In this document: in pieces, positions 50,749 to 61,899 of the stretch
How the letters are laid out: each line of letters starts with the position of its first letter
How positions within the stretch are numbered: position 1 is the stretch's first letter
NCBI RefSeq assembly: GCF_001544795.2
Contig: NZ_FCOI02000009.1
Location: 1-64,000, forward strand
Direction of reading: 5' to 3'
Source of the DNA: Caballeronia temeraria
GTDB lineage: Bacteria; Pseudomonadota; Gammaproteobacteria; Burkholderiales; Burkholderiaceae
Length of the DNA stretch: 64,000 nucleotides
Notes under the pieces: model-generated
Databases searched by the model: none
Told to the model about the DNA's origin: nothing
The model's input: only the letters and a program-made list of their open reading frames with translations
Made by a program: the position numbers and the translations under genes

Positions 50749-51873
50749 ATGCAAACGAAACGTCATCCGCTCGTCTCGACCACGCTCGGCACGTCGCGCG
50801 AGCTCGTCAGCTTTCATTTCGGCGCTGCCCGCGAGGGTGAGCGCGTCTATCTGCAAGCCTCGCTGCACGCCGATGAAACCCCCGCGATGCTCACCGCGTG
50901 GACGCTGAAGCAACGTCTCGCCGCGCTCGAAGCCGAGGGCCGCATGCGCGGCGAAATCGTGCTGGTGCCGGTAGCGAATCCCATCGGCCTGTCGCAGCAT
51001 GTGCTCGGGCAATTCCTCGGGCGCTTCGAGGCGAACAGCGGCCACAACTTCAACCGCAGTTTTCCGATGCCGTCCGCCGCCGCGCTGATCGAACGCGTCG
51101 GCGCGCGCTTGTCGCCAGACGATGCCGCGCACAATGCGCGCGTTCTGCGCGGCGCGCTCGTCGACATGCTCGGCGAGACGAGCGCGAAGAACGAGTTCGA
51201 ATCGCTGCGGCTCGCGTTGCTGACGCTGGCTTCGGGCGCCGATATCGTGCTCGATCTGCATTGCTCGCTCGAAGCGACGATGCACCTCTACACGAGCCCC
51301 GCGAGCTGGCCGGCGATCGAGCCGCTCGCGCGCTTTCTCGGCGCAAACGGCGTGCTGCTCGCGACGGATTCGGGCGGCCAGTCCTTCGACGAGGTTCACG
51401 CGCTCTTGTGGAACGAAGTCCGGGCGCGTCTGGGCGACGGCACGCCGCTCGGCGCGCCGAATATCGCGGCGACGATCGAGCATCGCGGGCAGCGCGACGT
51501 CGATTACGAAACGGCGTCGCACGATGCGGAGGCGATCGTCGATTATCTGATCGCGCGTGGCGTGATTGACGGCAATGCGAAGGACGCGCCGCCGCTCGCG
51601 CAACCCGCGACACCGCTCGCGGGCAGCCAGCAACTGACGGCGCCGGTGAGCGGGATCGTCGTGTATCGCGCGAAAGTGGGCGCGCGGCTGAAGGCGGGCG
51701 ATCCGGTGTTCGATATCGTCGATCCGATCACCGATGAAGTGACGACCGTCACGACGAGCAACGACGGCGTGTTCTATATGCGTCGCGCGATTCGCTTCGT
51801 GTACGCGGGCGCGCCGATGGGACGGGTCACGGGCGAAAGGACGATCAGAAACGGGGTGTTGATCGGGGCGTGA
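50749..51873 (+). CDS. Succinylglutamate desuccinylase/aspartoacylase (M14) family amidohydrolase
   Basis: A 374-aa zinc amidohydrolase. Zinc ligands are in ASLHADETP (HxxE) and IVLDLHCSLE (His). SGHNFNRSFP carries the substrate-binding Asn-Arg, and ATIEHRGQRDVDYET the catalytic Glu. The C-terminal beta-barrel extension (about residues 300-374, APVSGIVVYRAKVGARLKAGDPVF) resembles a lipoyl-like hairpin common in the DoeB/EutE branch. Such enzymes remove acyl groups from amino-acid derivatives, for example N-acetyl-diaminobutyrate. It starts two bases after the binding-protein stop, so the two are one operon; the ligand of the binding protein may be its substrate. Confidence 0.85.
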   Translation: MQTKRHPLVSTTLGTSRELVSFHFGAAREGERVYLQASLHADETPAMLTAWTLKQRLAALEAEGRMRGEIVLVPVANPIGLSQHVLGQFLGRFEANSGHNFNRSFPMPSAAALIERVGARLSPDDAAHNARVLRGALVDMLGETSAKNEFESLRLALLTLASGADIVLDLHCSLEATMHLYTSPASWPAIEPLARFLGANGVLLATDSGGQSFDEVHALLWNEVRARLGDGTPLGAPNIAATIEHRGQRDVDYETASHDAEAIVDYLIARGVIDGNAKDAPPLAQPATPLAGSQQLTAPVSGIVVYRAKVGARLKAGDPVFDIVDPITDEVTTVTTSNDGVFYMRRAIRFVYAGAPMGRVTGERTIRNGVLIGA

Positions 51874-51896
51874 TGGATACCACTTTGCGCGTGAAC

Positions 51897-52688
51897 CTAC
51901 GACCAGAATTCGCGCGCGACGTGCGCTGCCCAGTTCGGGAATTCGGACTTATAGAAAATATGCAGGCCCTCGTTGAACGAAGCCGCTTTCAGACCATTGC
52001 AAGACGCGAGCAGTGTCAGCGACGCCGGCGTAAAGAACGAAATGTGGCCGTTGCGCGGCATGCAATACCACCAGGACTCGATGCCGTGATCGGAGATATT
52101 CGCGGGCAGAAGCAGCGTGCTGAACACGATGCTTCCGCTTTCGTCGAGCAGGCTCGCGAGCGATTTCACTAGTTGATGCGGATCGGTATGGTGTTCGAAT
52201 ACTTCGAAAGTGAAAACGACGCGATAACGCTCTGCGAGCGCGCTTTCATCCGATTGTTGGCTGAAAGGATCGTAGGAGCGCACATTCTGAAAACCGCGCG
52301 CCTTGAGCTGTTGTTCAAACAACCCAAGACCCGAGCCGAAATCGAGAATCTTTTCCGTCGACAAGGCTGAAAATATTTCGGATATCTGTCGGGCGTTATC
52401 GTCTGGACGGACGAAGGTGTAGTCAGGATCCTGCCGGACGTAATCCGCGTTGTAGGTATGTGCACCGAAGTCTTCTGAGGTCCATTCATCGAACGCGCGA
52501 GTAAACGCAAACCCGCATTGTTCGCATCGGTAATAGTAGATCGGGATGCCGGAATAAGGATCGACCTTTTTTCCCGCCCCAATGTCCGCACCGCCTCGCG
52601 AGAAATCGACCACGCCACAAAGCGCGCTTCGACTCCCGCAGCATTTACACGTTGAGTCCAGCGGGGTGTATCGGAAATTCTCGAGCAA
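51897..52688 (-). CDS. Class I SAM-dependent methyltransferase with zinc-ribbon N-terminus
   Basis: A 263-aa protein. The N-terminal CKCCGS (near residue 14) and YRCEQCGFAF (near residue 53) look like a zinc ribbon. The methyltransferase core follows: EKILDFGSGLGLFEQQLKAR (motif I), VRSYDP, and VVFTFEVFEHHTDP (motif IV region). This domain order is common in sugar- or surface-polysaccharide methyltransferase-like proteins. TTG 52688 has GGAGG six bases upstream. Codon use and GC are visibly lower than its neighbours, suggesting acquisition. It stands alone, with no glycan genes near. Target unknown. Confidence 0.82.
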   Translation of the reverse strand: MLENFRYTPLDSTCKCCGSRSALCGVVDFSRGGADIGAGKKVDPYSGIPIYYYRCEQCGFAFTRAFDEWTSEDFGAHTYNADYVRQDPDYTFVRPDDNARQISEIFSALSTEKILDFGSGLGLFEQQLKARGFQNVRSYDPFSQQSDESALAERYRVVFTFEVFEHHTDPHQLVKSLASLLDESGSIVFSTLLLPANISDHGIESWWYCMPRNGHISFFTPASLTLLASCNGLKAASFNEGLHIFYKSEFPNWAAHVAREFWS

Positions 52689-52858
52689 TTTGGGCCTCCG
52701 TTGAAATTGCTCGGATCATAACCTTTCGGGGTGCGAACGAGTGTGCCGTTCTGTGCGGAGGATGATTACAACAGGACGATTCTTTCACCGGACGGACACG
52801 CCGGGCGCATATTTCCCGTGCTCGCTAGAATGACTCTTCCCTCTCGAGGAGTCTCGCC

Positions 52859-53749
52859 ATGCTGGACTTCGTACGCCACGCCCGCACGCCGATGCTCGAT
52901 CTCGCCTACGCCGATTCCGGTCCCGCCGACGGTCCCATCGTGCTGCTGATCCACGGCTGGCCCGATGCGGCGCGCGCGTGGAACGCCGTGGCCGCGCGGC
53001 TCAACGACGCGGGTTATCGGACCATCGTGCCGGAGTTGCGCGGCGCGGGCGGCACGCGTTTCCTGCGCGACGACACCGTGCGCGACGGCTCGGGCGTCGC
53101 GCTCGCGCAAGACGCCGTCGATCTCGCCGATGCCCTCGGCATCGCCACATTCGATGTCGTCGGCCACGACTGGGGCGCGCGCGCCGCGTACACCCTTTCC
53201 GCCCTGTTTCCCGGGCGCGTGCGGCGCATGGCCGCGCTCGCGCTCGCATATCAGCCGCGCGGCGTCTTCACATTGCCGGATTTTTCGCAGGCGCGGCGCT
53301 TCTGGTACCAATGGTTCATGTCGCTCGATGGCGGCCCGGACGCGGTCGCCGCCGATCCCAAAGGCTTCGCGCGCCTCCAGTGGGAAACCTGGTCGCCGCC
53401 CGGCTGGTTCGACGAGGCCGAATTCGCGACGACCGCGCGAGCATTCGAGAATCCCGACTGGGTGCCGATCACGCTGAACGCGTATCGCCGGCGCTGGCGC
53501 AGCGACCAGCCGTCCGATCCGGCGCTCGCCGAGCTTTACACGCGGCTTGCGACGATCGAGCGCATCGGCGCGCCGGCGCTGATGATCCAGGGCGGCGCTG
53601 ACGCCTGCGACGAACCGGCGAGTTCGGAAGGACAGGCGCACTATTTCACGGCGGGATACCGGCGCGTCGTTATCGACGGCGCGGGGCACTTTCCGCTGCG
53701 CGAAGCGCCGGACGCGGTCGCGGAAGCGGTCATCGCGCATCTGACGTAA
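52859..53749 (+). CDS. Alpha/beta hydrolase, epoxide hydrolase-like
   Basis: A 296-aa alpha/beta hydrolase. The oxyanion segment is LLIHGWPDAARAW, the nucleophile elbow VVGHDWGARAAY has aspartate (as in epoxide hydrolases and haloalkane dehalogenases, not serine), and the catalytic histidine is in DGAGHFPLREAP. The cap domain covers about residues 130-215. The MLIQGGADACDEP stretch (read here as ALMIQGGADA) carries the acid. Substrate unknown. It lies between the methyltransferase and the SOS-regulated uvrA gene. Confidence 0.85.
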   Translation: MLDFVRHARTPMLDLAYADSGPADGPIVLLIHGWPDAARAWNAVAARLNDAGYRTIVPELRGAGGTRFLRDDTVRDGSGVALAQDAVDLADALGIATFDVVGHDWGARAAYTLSALFPGRVRRMAALALAYQPRGVFTLPDFSQARRFWYQWFMSLDGGPDAVAADPKGFARLQWETWSPPGWFDEAEFATTARAFENPDWVPITLNAYRRRWRSDQPSDPALAELYTRLATIERIGAPALMIQGGADACDEPASSEGQAHYFTAGYRRVVIDGAGHFPLREAPDAVAEAVIAHLT

Positions 53750-53812
53750 TCAGCGGGCAGGCGAGCGGCTTGCGCAACGTCACCGGACACGGCTGACACG
53801 TTTGGCGACAAA

Positions 53813-53832
53813 CACTGTATGCGTGTACAGTA
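53813..53832 (+). promoter_or_regulatory. LexA (SOS) box
   Basis: CACTGTATGCGTGTACAGTA contains CTGT-N8-ACAG (53815-53830) with flanking bases that fit the LexA consensus. It lies about 95 bases upstream of the UvrA start, so the gene should be induced by DNA damage. Confidence 0.85.
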
Positions 53833-53926
53833 CTGATCGCTATGGCGGCCGCGCACTTCCGAACACTCGTGCGACCTCGTCGAACACTTCGAGCAAGCTG
53901 CCTAACTTATTGAACCGGTTGAAAAA

Positions 53927-56900
53927 TTGGCATCGAACAACGCAATCCGCATTCGCGGCGCACGTCAGCACAACCTCAAGAATCTCGACCTCGACCTGCA
54001 CACGGGCCAGATGACGGTCGTGACCGGGCCGTCCGGTTCCGGCAAGTCGAGCCTCGTGTTCGACACGCTCTACGCGGAAGGTCAGCGGCGCTACGTCGAG
54101 ACTTTCAGCGCGTACGCGCGCCAGTTTCTCGACCGGATGGACCGTCCGCAGGTCGATCGCGTGGACGGCGTGCCGCCTGCTATCGCCATCGACCAGACGA
54201 ATCCGGTGCGAAGTTCGCGCTCGACTGTCGGCACGATGACCGAGCTGAACGATCACCTGAAGCTCTTCTACGCGCGCGCCGCCGAACTCTTCGATAAAAA
54301 GACATCGCACCGCGTGCGTCACGACACGCCCGAAACGATCTACGCCGAGCTACTCGAACGCACGCGCGCCGACGATCCGCGTCTCGCGATCACGTTTCCG
54401 GTCGAACTGCCCGACACCGCGAGCGACGAGGAAGTCGAGCAATGGCTCTCCGCGAGCGGCTATACGCGCGTGCAGGCGAAGCGCCACGTGCAGACGGCAT
54501 CGGGCGCGCGGCAAATGCTCGATGTCGTCGCGGACCGTTTTCGCTTGCAGAACACCGAGCGCTCGCGCGCGCTGGAAGCCATCGAAAGCGCGTTGCTGCG
54601 CGGCACCGGCCGCGTCGACGTTTATGTGCTGAAGGAAGAAGGCGAGCCGGACATCTGGCGTTTCTCCACCGGCCTGCATAGCCCGGAAAGCGATCTGCGT
54701 TACGCGGACCCGCAGCCGGCGCTGTTCTCGTTCAATTCCGCGTATGGCGCGTGCGAAACGTGCCGCGGCTTCGGGCGCGTGATCGGCGTCGATTACGGCC
54801 TCGTCATTCCCGACGATAAAAAGACGTTACGCGAAGGCGCGGTCAAAACGCTGCAGACGCCCGCGTGGAAAGAAAATCAGGACGATCTCGTGCGCTACGG
54901 CGCGAAGGCGGGCATTCGTCTCGGCGTGCCGTGGAAGGATCTCACGCAGCAGGAACGCGACTGGGTCATCAAGGGCTCGCCCGACTGGACCGGCAAGTGG
55001 CAGAACCAGTGGTACGGCGTGCAGCGCTTCTTCGACTATCTGGAGTCGAAGGCGTACAAGATGCACATTCGCGTGTTGCTGTCGAAATATCGCAGCTATA
55101 CGACGTGTCCGGTGTGCGCCGGCGCGCGCCTCAAGACCGAATCGCTGTTGTGGCGTCTCGGCACGAAAGAGCAGGCCGATGCCGTGCTCTCGCCGCACGA
55201 TCGCTTCATGCCGGCAGGCGTCGATTGGACGCGCGCGCAACTCGAAGCGCTACCCGGACTCACGGTGCACGACCTGATGCTGATGCCGATCGAGCGCATT
55301 CGCCGCTTCTTCGATTCGCTGACGCTGCCTTCCACCCTGCTCGACGAAGCGCTCAAGCTGCTGCACGCGGAAGTGCGCACGCGCCTGAAATATCTCTGCG
55401 ATGTCGGTCTCGGCTATCTGACGCTGGATCGTCAGTCGCGCACGCTCTCCGGCGGCGAAGTGCAGCGCATCAATCTGACAACCGCGCTCGGCACGTCGCT
55501 CGTGAATACGTTGTTCGTGCTCGATGAGCCGAGCATCGGGCTGCATCCGCGCGATCTGAACCGCATCGTCGAGGCGATGCATCGTCTGCGCGATGCGGGC
55601 AACACGCTCGTTGTCGTGGAGCACGATCCATCGGTGATGCTCGCGGCGGATCGTCTCATCGACATGGGGCCGGGGCCGGGCGAGCGCGGCGGGCAGATTG
55701 TCTACGACGGCGCGCCCGACGACATCCAGACCACCGACACGCTGACCGGCGCGTATCTCGGCGGCCGCAAGCATGTGGCGCATGCGTCGAACTGGAATCG
55801 CCGCGTCGTCGATGCGAACACGCCGCGCCTCACGCTCGAAGGCGCGAGCGATCACAACCTGCGTGACGTGACGGTCGATATCCCGTTGCAGCGTCTCGTG
55901 TGCGTGACGGGCGTATCCGGCTCCGGCAAATCGACGCTGATCCAGGACGTGCTCGCGCCCGCGCTGATGCGTCATTTCGGCAAGGCCACGGAAGCGCCTG
56001 GCGCGTATCGCGATCTGAAGGGCGCGGAGCATCTGAGCGACGTCGTGTTCGTCGATCAGTCGCCAATCGGCCGCACGGCGCGCTCGAATCCGGCGAGCTA
56101 TGTCGGCGCATTCGATGAAATCCGCAAGCTCTTTGCGAAGGCGCCGCTCGCGTTGCAGCGCGGCTATAGCGCGAGCATGTTCAGCTTCAATTCGGGCGAC
56201 GGACGCTGCCCCACATGCGGCGGCTCGGGCTTCGAGCACGTCGAAATGCAGTTCCTGAGCGATGTCTATCTGCGTTGCCCGGATTGCGACGGACGCCGTT
56301 ATCGCGCGGAAATCCTCGAAGTGAAGATCGAGCGCGGCGATCGTCAACTGAGCGTCGCCGATGTGCTCGAACTGACCGTCAGCGAAGCGGTCGCGCTGTT
56401 CGCCGGCGACAAGGAAGTGCTGCGCGTGCTGCAGCCGATCGTCGATGTCGGTCTCGAATACGTGAAGCTCGGCCAGCCCGTGCCGACGCTTTCCGGCGGC
56501 GAGGCGCAGCGTCTCAAGCTCGCGGGCTTCCTCGCGGAAACGTCGCAGGCGAGCAAGAGCGAAAGCCGTCTCTTCATGTTCGACGAGCCGACCACGGGCC
56601 TGCATTTCGACGATATCGCCAAGCTGATGCAGGCGCTGCGTCGGTTGCTCGAACGCGGTCATTCGCTGATCGTCATCGAACACAATCTCGATGTCATTCG
56701 CGCCGCCGACTGGATCATCGATCTCGGCCCCGAAGGCGGCGATGGCGGCGGGCAAGTCGTATGCGTCGGCACACCTGACGATGTTTCGGCGTGCGAACAA
56801 TCGCATACGGGCCGCGCGCTGATCGAGTACGAAGAAGCGATGGCGCCGGGCGCGGCAGAAAAGCGCGCGGGCGTGCCGTTGCAGCTCGCGGCAGAAGTGG

Positions 56901-59749
56901 CGAGCGCGCGGCGCGCGTTGCAGGGCGAGAACGTCGTGCGCATCGTCAATGCGCGAGAGCACAATCTGAAGTCGCTCGATGTCGATATCCCGCACAACAA
57001 GTTCAACGTCGTGACGGGCGTGTCCGGCTCGGGCAAGTCGACGCTCGCGTTCGATATCCTCTTTCACGAAGGCCAGCGGCGTTACCTCGAATCGCTGAAC
57101 GCGTATGCGCGCTCCATCGTGCAGCCGGCGGGCCGTCCCGAAGTCGATGCGGTATATGGCATTCCGCCGACCGTCGCGATCGAGCAGCGCCTGTCGCGCG
57201 GCGGACGCAAGTCGACGGTCGCGACGACATCGGAAGTCTGGCACTTCCTGCGCTTGTTGTACGTGAAGCTCGGCATCCAGCATTGCATCCACGACGGCAC
57301 GCCGGTGCAATCGCAGAGTTCGGAGTCGATTGCCGCGCAGATCATGCGCGATTTCAAGGGGCAGCACGTGGGACTGCTTGCGCCGCTCGTCGTGAACCGC
57401 AAGGGCGTCTATACCGATCTCGCGAAATGGGCGAAGGCGCGCGGCAATACGCATCTGCGCGTCGACGGCGAATTCCTGCCCGTGAGTCCGTGGCCGAAGC
57501 TCGACCGCTTCCGCGAACATACGATCGAACTGCCGGTTGCGGATATCGTCGTGTCGGCGGATAACGAAGCGGAACTGCGGCGTCTGCTCGATGACACGCT
57601 CGAAATCGGCAAGGGCGTGATGCATCTTTGCGCGCCGCTCGATGACCTGCATGGCTCGTGGCAGGACGGCGCGCGCCGCGGCAACGAAGAAACGCGCGTG
57701 TTCTCGACAAAGCGCGCGTGCCCGGTATGCGGCACGAGTTATCCCGAACTCGATCCGCGCATGTTCTCGTACAACAGCAAGCATGGCTGGTGCAATACAT
57801 GCGTCGGCACGGGCGTGAAGCTCACGCGCGAGCAGCGCGCCGCCTTCGACGACACGCTCTTCGCGCAGGACGATCGCGGACGCGAGCAGAGCATCGGATC
57901 GGTGGATCAGGAACCGGACGATATCGTCGATCAGCCGTGTCCGGATTGCGAAGGCACGCGTCTGAACGATGTCGCGCGCGCTGTCACGTTTGGCGATTAT
58001 CCGATCACGGAAGTCGGACGCTGGACCGTCAGCGACACGCGCGAGTGGATTGCATCGCTGAAACTGAAGGGCCGCGATGCGGATATCGCACGCGACGTGG
58101 TCAGCGAAATCGAAGGGCGCCTACAGTTCCTCGAAGAAGTCGGGCTCGGCTATCTGAGCCTCGATCGCGCCGCGCCGACGCTCTCCGGCGGCGAAGCGCA
58201 ACGCATTCGTCTTGCTGCGCAACTCGGCAGCAACCTGCAAGGCGTGTGCTATGTGCTCGATGAGCCGACCATCGGTCTGCATCCGCGCGACAACCTCATC
58301 CTGCTGTCCGCGCTCAGGAAGCTCAACGACAAGGGCAATACGCTCGTGGTCGTCGAGCACGATGAAGACACGATTCGCCGCGCGGATCACATCATCGATA
58401 TCGGGCCGGGGGCGGGCAAGCGCGGCGGCACGGTGGTCGCGCAGGGCAACGTGACGGACCTCGCGGCGCACAAGGCTTCGCTCACAGGCCAGTTTCTCGC
58501 GAATCCGATCGTGCATCCGCTCCAGCCCCGACGCGACGTGCGCACGGGCACCGCGAAACGCGCTGCTGTTCCTGAGCAATGGCTGACCGTCGAAGGCGCG
58601 ACGCTGCACAATTTGCGCAACGTGACGGCGAGCATGCCGCTGAATCGGCTCGTCGCGATTACCGGCGTGTCGGGCTCGGGCAAGTCGACGCTCGCGCGCG
58701 ACGTGCTGATGACCAATCTGCTCGATGCCGTCGGCCGTTCGGTGCTGTCGTCGCCGGCGGTGCGGCGCGCGCGCAAGGCCGCGCAGGCCGCGGATACGGG
58801 CAAGCCCGGCACGAAATCGCGCGCCAGCGTGCTCGCACGCGAAGCGCCGCGTCCGAAGTTCGATGTCGCGCATGCGTGGCAGGGCTGCGCGGGCGTGACG
58901 GGCTTCGAGGCTATCGATCGCGTGCTCGAAGTCGATCAGACGCCGATCGGCAAGACGCCGCGTTCGTGCCCGGCGACGTACATCGGCATGTGGGACACCA
59001 TCCGCAAGCTGTTCGCCGATACGCTCGAAGCCCGCGCGCGCGGCTATACGCCGTCGCGCTTCTCGTTCAACACGGGCGAAGGACGTTGCCCGGCGTGCGA
59101 AGGCCAGGGCGTGCGGACCATCGCGATGAGCTTCCTGCCCGACGTGAAGGTGCCCTGCGACGTATGTCACGGCCAGCGCTTCAATCCGGAGACGCTCGCG
59201 GTGACGTGGCGCGGCAAGAACATCGGCGAAGTGCTGACGATGGAAATCGACGAAGCCGTCGAGTTCTTCTCGTCGATGCAAAGCATCGCGCACCCGTTGC
59301 AATTGCTGTGCGATGTTGGCCTTGGTTATCTGACGCTCGGCCAGCCGTCGCCGACGTTGTCGGGCGGCGAGGCGCAGCGCATCAAGCTCGTCACGGAGCT
59401 GTCGAAGGTACGCGACGACATCACGCGGCGCGGCCAGAAGCCGCCGCATACGCTGTACGTGCTCGACGAGCCGACCGTCGGTTTGCACATGGCGGACGTC
59501 GCGAAGCTGATTCGCGTGCTGCATCGGCTGGTGGATGGCGGACATAGCGTGATCGTCATCGAACATGATCTCGATGTGATCGCCGAAGCCGACTGGGTCA
59601 TCGATCTCGGGCCGGAAGGCGGCGTGAACGGCGGCACGATCGTCGCGCAAACGGACCCGGACACGCTTGCGACGCATCCGCGCAGTCATACGGGCGCGGC
59701 GCTGCGGCCGGTTCTGGGGCGCACGCGTCCCGCCGAGGATGCGGCATGA
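53927..59749 (+). CDS. uvrA: Tandem-duplicated UvrA excinuclease subunit
   Basis: A 1940-aa protein, twice the usual 940. It contains two UvrA units and four ABC ATPase heads. Walker A motifs start at residues 34 (GPSGSGKSS), 662, 1031 and 1580 (GVSGSGKST). ABC signatures [27 protein letters not shown] and LSGGEAQRI follow in order. Zinc-finger cysteines occur in both units (CPTCGGSGF...CPDCDG in unit 1, CPACEGQG...CDVCHG in unit 2), but unit 2 lacks one pair at HCIHDGTP. The UvrB-binding region survives in unit 2 ([15 protein letters not shown]) and is diverged in unit 1. Such double UvrAs occur in Burkholderiales. TTG 53927 is the best start in frame. The LexA box upstream makes it SOS-regulated. 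Confidence 0.9.
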   Translation: MASNNAIRIRGARQHNLKNLDLDLHTGQMTVVTGPSGSGKSSLVFDTLYAEGQRRYVETFSAYARQFLDRMDRPQVDRVDGVPPAIAIDQTNPVRSSRSTVGTMTELNDHLKLFYARAAELFDKKTSHRVRHDTPETIYAELLERTRADDPRLAITFPVELPDTASDEEVEQWLSASGYTRVQAKRHVQTASGARQMLDVVADRFRLQNTERSRALEAIESALLRGTGRVDVYVLKEEGEPDIWRFSTGLHSPESDLRYADPQPALFSFNSAYGACETCRGFGRVIGVDYGLVIPDDKKTLREGAVKTLQTPAWKENQDDLVRYGAKAGIRLGVPWKDLTQQERDWVIKGSPDWTGKWQNQWYGVQRFFDYLESKAYKMHIRVLLSKYRSYTTCPVCAGARLKTESLLWRLGTKEQADAVLSPHDRFMPAGVDWTRAQLEALPGLTVHDLMLMPIERIRRFFDSLTLPSTLLDEALKLLHAEVRTRLKYLCDVGLGYLTLDRQSRTLSGGEVQRINLTTALGTSLVNTLFVLDEPSIGLHPRDLNRIVEAMHRLRDAGNTLVVVEHDPSVMLAADRLIDMGPGPGERGGQIVYDGAPDDIQTTDTLTGAYLGGRKHVAHASNWNRRVVDANTPRLTLEGASDHNLRDVTVDIPLQRLVCVTGVSGSGKSTLIQDVLAPALMRHFGKATEAPGAYRDLKGAEHLSDVVFVDQSPIGRTARSNPASYVGAFDEIRKLFAKAPLALQRGYSASMFSFNSGDGRCPTCGGSGFEHVEMQFLSDVYLRCPDCDGRRYRAEILEVKIERGDRQLSVADVLELTVSEAVALFAGDKEVLRVLQPIVDVGLEYVKLGQPVPTLSGGEAQRLKLAGFLAETSQASKSESRLFMFDEPTTGLHFDDIAKLMQALRRLLERGHSLIVIEHNLDVIRAADWIIDLGPEGGDGGGQVVCVGTPDDVSACEQSHTGRALIEYEEAMAPGAAEKRAGVPLQLAAEVASARRALQGENVVRIVNAREHNLKSLDVDIPHNKFNVVTGVSGSGKSTLAFDILFHEGQRRYLESLNAYARSIVQPAGRPEVDAVYGIPPTVAIEQRLSRGGRKSTVATTSEVWHFLRLLYVKLGIQHCIHDGTPVQSQSSESIAAQIMRDFKGQHVGLLAPLVVNRKGVYTDLAKWAKARGNTHLRVDGEFLPVSPWPKLDRFREHTIELPVADIVVSADNEAELRRLLDDTLEIGKGVMHLCAPLDDLHGSWQDGARRGNEETRVFSTKRACPVCGTSYPELDPRMFSYNSKHGWCNTCVGTGVKLTREQRAAFDDTLFAQDDRGREQSIGSVDQEPDDIVDQPCPDCEGTRLNDVARAVTFGDYPITEVGRWTVSDTREWIASLKLKGRDADIARDVVSEIEGRLQFLEEVGLGYLSLDRAAPTLSGGEAQRIRLAAQLGSNLQGVCYVLDEPTIGLHPRDNLILLSALRKLNDKGNTLVVVEHDEDTIRRADHIIDIGPGAGKRGGTVVAQGNVTDLAAHKASLTGQFLANPIVHPLQPRRDVRTGTAKRAAVPEQWLTVEGATLHNLRNVTASMPLNRLVAITGVSGSGKSTLARDVLMTNLLDAVGRSVLSSPAVRRARKAAQAADTGKPGTKSRASVLAREAPRPKFDVAHAWQGCAGVTGFEAIDRVLEVDQTPIGKTPRSCPATYIGMWDTIRKLFADTLEARARGYTPSRFSFNTGEGRCPACEGQGVRTIAMSFLPDVKVPCDVCHGQRFNPETLAVTWRGKNIGEVLTMEIDEAVEFFSSMQSIAHPLQLLCDVGLGYLTLGQPSPTLSGGEAQRIKLVTELSKVRDDITRRGQKPPHTLYVLDEPTVGLHMADVAKLIRVLHRLVDGGHSVIVIEHDLDVIAEADWVIDLGPEGGVNGGTIVAQTDPDTLATHPRSHTGAALRPVLGRTRPAEDAA

Positions 59750-60165
59750 TTTCCGATCTCGATACGCTCATCGCGTCGATGCAGCCCGAATTGCAGCCCG
59801 GCGTGTACGTGTTCGCGTCGCTGCCGCATGATGCGATGGTGACGGGCGCGGGCATCGTCGCGACGTTTCGCGAGCACGAGGGCTTGACGGTCGTGATGGA
59901 AGAAGACGCGGCGCGGACGGCGGGCATCGCGCCGCTGTTTCGCGCGGCGTGGATCACGCTGACCGTGCATTCGGATCTGAACGCGGTCGGGCTGACAGCG
60001 GCGTTCGCGCGGGCGCTCGGCGAGGCGAACATCAGTTGCAATGTGATCGCGGCGGCGTATCACGATCACATCTTCGTTCCGGTCGAAGAGGGCGCGCACG
60101 CCGTGCATGTCCTGCGAGATTTGCAACGCAGTGCTGGTAAGCTTTCGCCCTCATCAAAACCATGA
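59746..60165 (+). CDS. ACT domain-containing protein
   Basis: A 139-aa protein of the COG3602-type ACT family. [41 protein letters not shown] and [19 protein letters not shown] follow the fold. It probably binds an amino acid or small ligand; no catalytic domain is attached. The ATG overlaps the uvrA stop (59746-59749), so it is translationally coupled to an SOS gene, an unusual partner. Confidence 0.85.
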   Translation: MISDLDTLIASMQPELQPGVYVFASLPHDAMVTGAGIVATFREHEGLTVVMEEDAARTAGIAPLFRAAWITLTVHSDLNAVGLTAAFARALGEANISCNVIAAAYHDHIFVPVEEGAHAVHVLRDLQRSAGKLSPSSKP

Positions 60166-60176
60166 AATCGACATAG

Positions 60177-61457
60177 ATGGAAACGCAGGACAAAGCCGTC
60201 GCGCTGAAAAGAATGAAATGGTTCGCTGCCGCGCTGCTCGTCGCGGCGGGTGGCCTGTTTGCGCTCGCCAAAAGCCAGCACGATGCGGGCGTGTGGGCGT
60301 GGGTCTCGTCGTTCGCGGAAGCCGCGATGGTCGGCGCGCTCGCGGACTGGTTCGCGGTCGTGGCGCTGTTTCGCCATCCGCTCGGCGTGCCGATTCCGCA
60401 CACGGCGATCCTGCCGGCGAACAAGGCGCGCGTCGCGGACAACCTCGCTGTGTTCGTGCGCGACCGCTTTCTCGGCACGGATGCGCTCGTCGCGCGCGTG
60501 AATGCGTTCGATCCGGCGAGCCGGCTGTCGATGTGGCTTGCGGAACCGAAGAACTCGGAGCTGCTCGGCAAGAAGGCGGTGACGGCGGTGGGCCAGTTGC
60601 TGTCTTTCGTCGACGACGAGCGCGTCAAGTCGATGCTCTACGACACGCTGCGCCGCCGCGCGGATACGTTCGATCTCGCGAGCGCGGCGGGAAGTGTGCT
60701 GTCGACGCTGACATCGGACCGGCGTCATCAGTTGCTGCTCGACGAGGGCCTGAAGCAGCTCGCCGGCTGGCTCGACAAGCCGGAAGTGCAGGAGATGCTG
60801 GCGACGCGCATTGTCGCGGTGGCGGGCGAGGAGTATCCGAAGCTCGTCGGCATGCTGGGTTTCGTCGGGCTGAACGCCGAGGATCTTGGCAACAAGTTCG
60901 CCGCTGGTCTGGTGCGCGGCGCGAATCAGTGGCTGCACGATGTGAGCAGCGACCCGGAGCATGAGCGTCGCAAGGCATTCGATGCGGCCGTCGAGCGATT
61001 TGTCGAACGGCTGAAGACCGATCCGGCGTTCAAGGCGCGTATCGATGAGCATAAGCGCGAATGGCTCGGGCGACCTGAGTTGCGGGGTTACGTGAACGGG
61101 CTGTGGGATGAGTTCATCGCGTGGCTCGATGCGGATATCCGGCGGCCGGATTCGTCGCTGCATGCGAAGGTCGTGGCGATGGCGGGTGGATTTGCCGAGG
61201 CGCTCGGCAGTGATCCGGCGTTGCGGGATTCGATCAACGAGCATATGCGGGATGCGTTGAAGGCGCTCGCGCCGGAGTTGCGCGATGGCATTGCGAAGCA
61301 TATTGCCGCCACCGTCAAGCAGTGGGACGATGCTACGCTCGTCAGGGATGTTGAGTTGAATATCGGCAGGGATTTGCAGTTTATTCGCGTGAATGGGACG
61401 TTGGTGGGTGGGGCCGTCGGGATTTTGATTCACGCTGTGAGTGTGTTTGTGGGTTGA
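60177..61457 (+). CDS. DUF445 family membrane protein (YjiN-like)
   Basis: A 426-aa protein with an N-terminal helix (WFAAALLVAAGGLFALA), an amphipathic segment (WVSSFAEAAMVGALADWFAV), a long charged helical body and a C-terminal helix (GTLVGGAVGILIHAVSVFV). GVPIPHTAILPANKARVADN near residue 70 is the DUF445 signature. Function unknown. It starts 12 bases after the ACT gene and can be the third gene of the SOS transcript. Confidence 0.85.
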   Translation: METQDKAVALKRMKWFAAALLVAAGGLFALAKSQHDAGVWAWVSSFAEAAMVGALADWFAVVALFRHPLGVPIPHTAILPANKARVADNLAVFVRDRFLGTDALVARVNAFDPASRLSMWLAEPKNSELLGKKAVTAVGQLLSFVDDERVKSMLYDTLRRRADTFDLASAAGSVLSTLTSDRRHQLLLDEGLKQLAGWLDKPEVQEMLATRIVAVAGEEYPKLVGMLGFVGLNAEDLGNKFAAGLVRGANQWLHDVSSDPEHERRKAFDAAVERFVERLKTDPAFKARIDEHKREWLGRPELRGYVNGLWDEFIAWLDADIRRPDSSLHAKVVAMAGGFAEALGSDPALRDSINEHMRDALKALAPELRDGIAKHIAATVKQWDDATLVRDVELNIGRDLQFIRVNGTLVGGAVGILIHAVSVFVG

Positions 61458-61496
61458 GTTTTTTTTGTTTTTTTCGCTGGGTCCCGTATTCGTGTT

Positions 61497-61684
61497 GGTC
61501 TATTAGCACTGCCCCTGTGCGGGGCGGCAGTCACTTTCTTTGCTGCTGCAAAGAAAGTAACCAAAGAAAGCAGCTCGTTCAGGCCCGCGGTCACACGTAG
61601 TTTGGGTAGTTCTCTCGTCCCCGATGGCACTCGCCTAAAGAGTGCCCTCATCACAATCACCGGGCTTGGCTCGCGCACGGTCTG
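61497..61684. repeat. Left arm of a 188-bp inverted repeat
   Basis: This arm is more than 90 percent identical by eye to the reverse complement of 61900-62087. Inside it are ACTTTCTTTGC (61533-61543) paired with GCAAAGAAAGT (61548-61558), GCCCC/GGGGC near 61511-61525, and GCACTC/GAGTGC near 61627-61645. The inner hairpins would fold in RNA or single strands. I recall the AAAGAAAGT and AGGGGC blocks from many Burkholderia-group genomes. The ORFs across it (with FFAAAKKVT) are repeat artefacts. Confidence 0.85.
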
Positions 61685-61899
61685 CCGCCCAAAACCGTTC
61701 AGCGCGCTGGTTCAGCACCAAATGGCTCCTGCCCGCTTCGCGGCCGATGGGTCAATCGGGTCCGCGCGCGCTTCTTTGCTGATATCTCCATCTCATTGCA
61801 GGTGCCCTCCACTGGTTTCCCTTGTGGACTCCACGGCAGCGCGTAGCGCTGTGCCGGATGTATGATTGCTGAACCGGTGCCCTGAAACGACTAGCTAGT
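61685..61899. repeat. Spacer of the inverted-repeat element
   Basis: A 215-base unique centre between the two 188-bp arms. No transposase or other convincing gene is present; frames crossing it are short and low quality. Confidence 0.6.

Noticed and set aside
55250..57784. Long minus-strand open frame (844 codons) opposite uvrA
   Set aside because: Composition is arginine/alanine/histidine-heavy, it has no recognisable domain and it lies wholly opposite a proven gene, so it is a GC-driven shadow.
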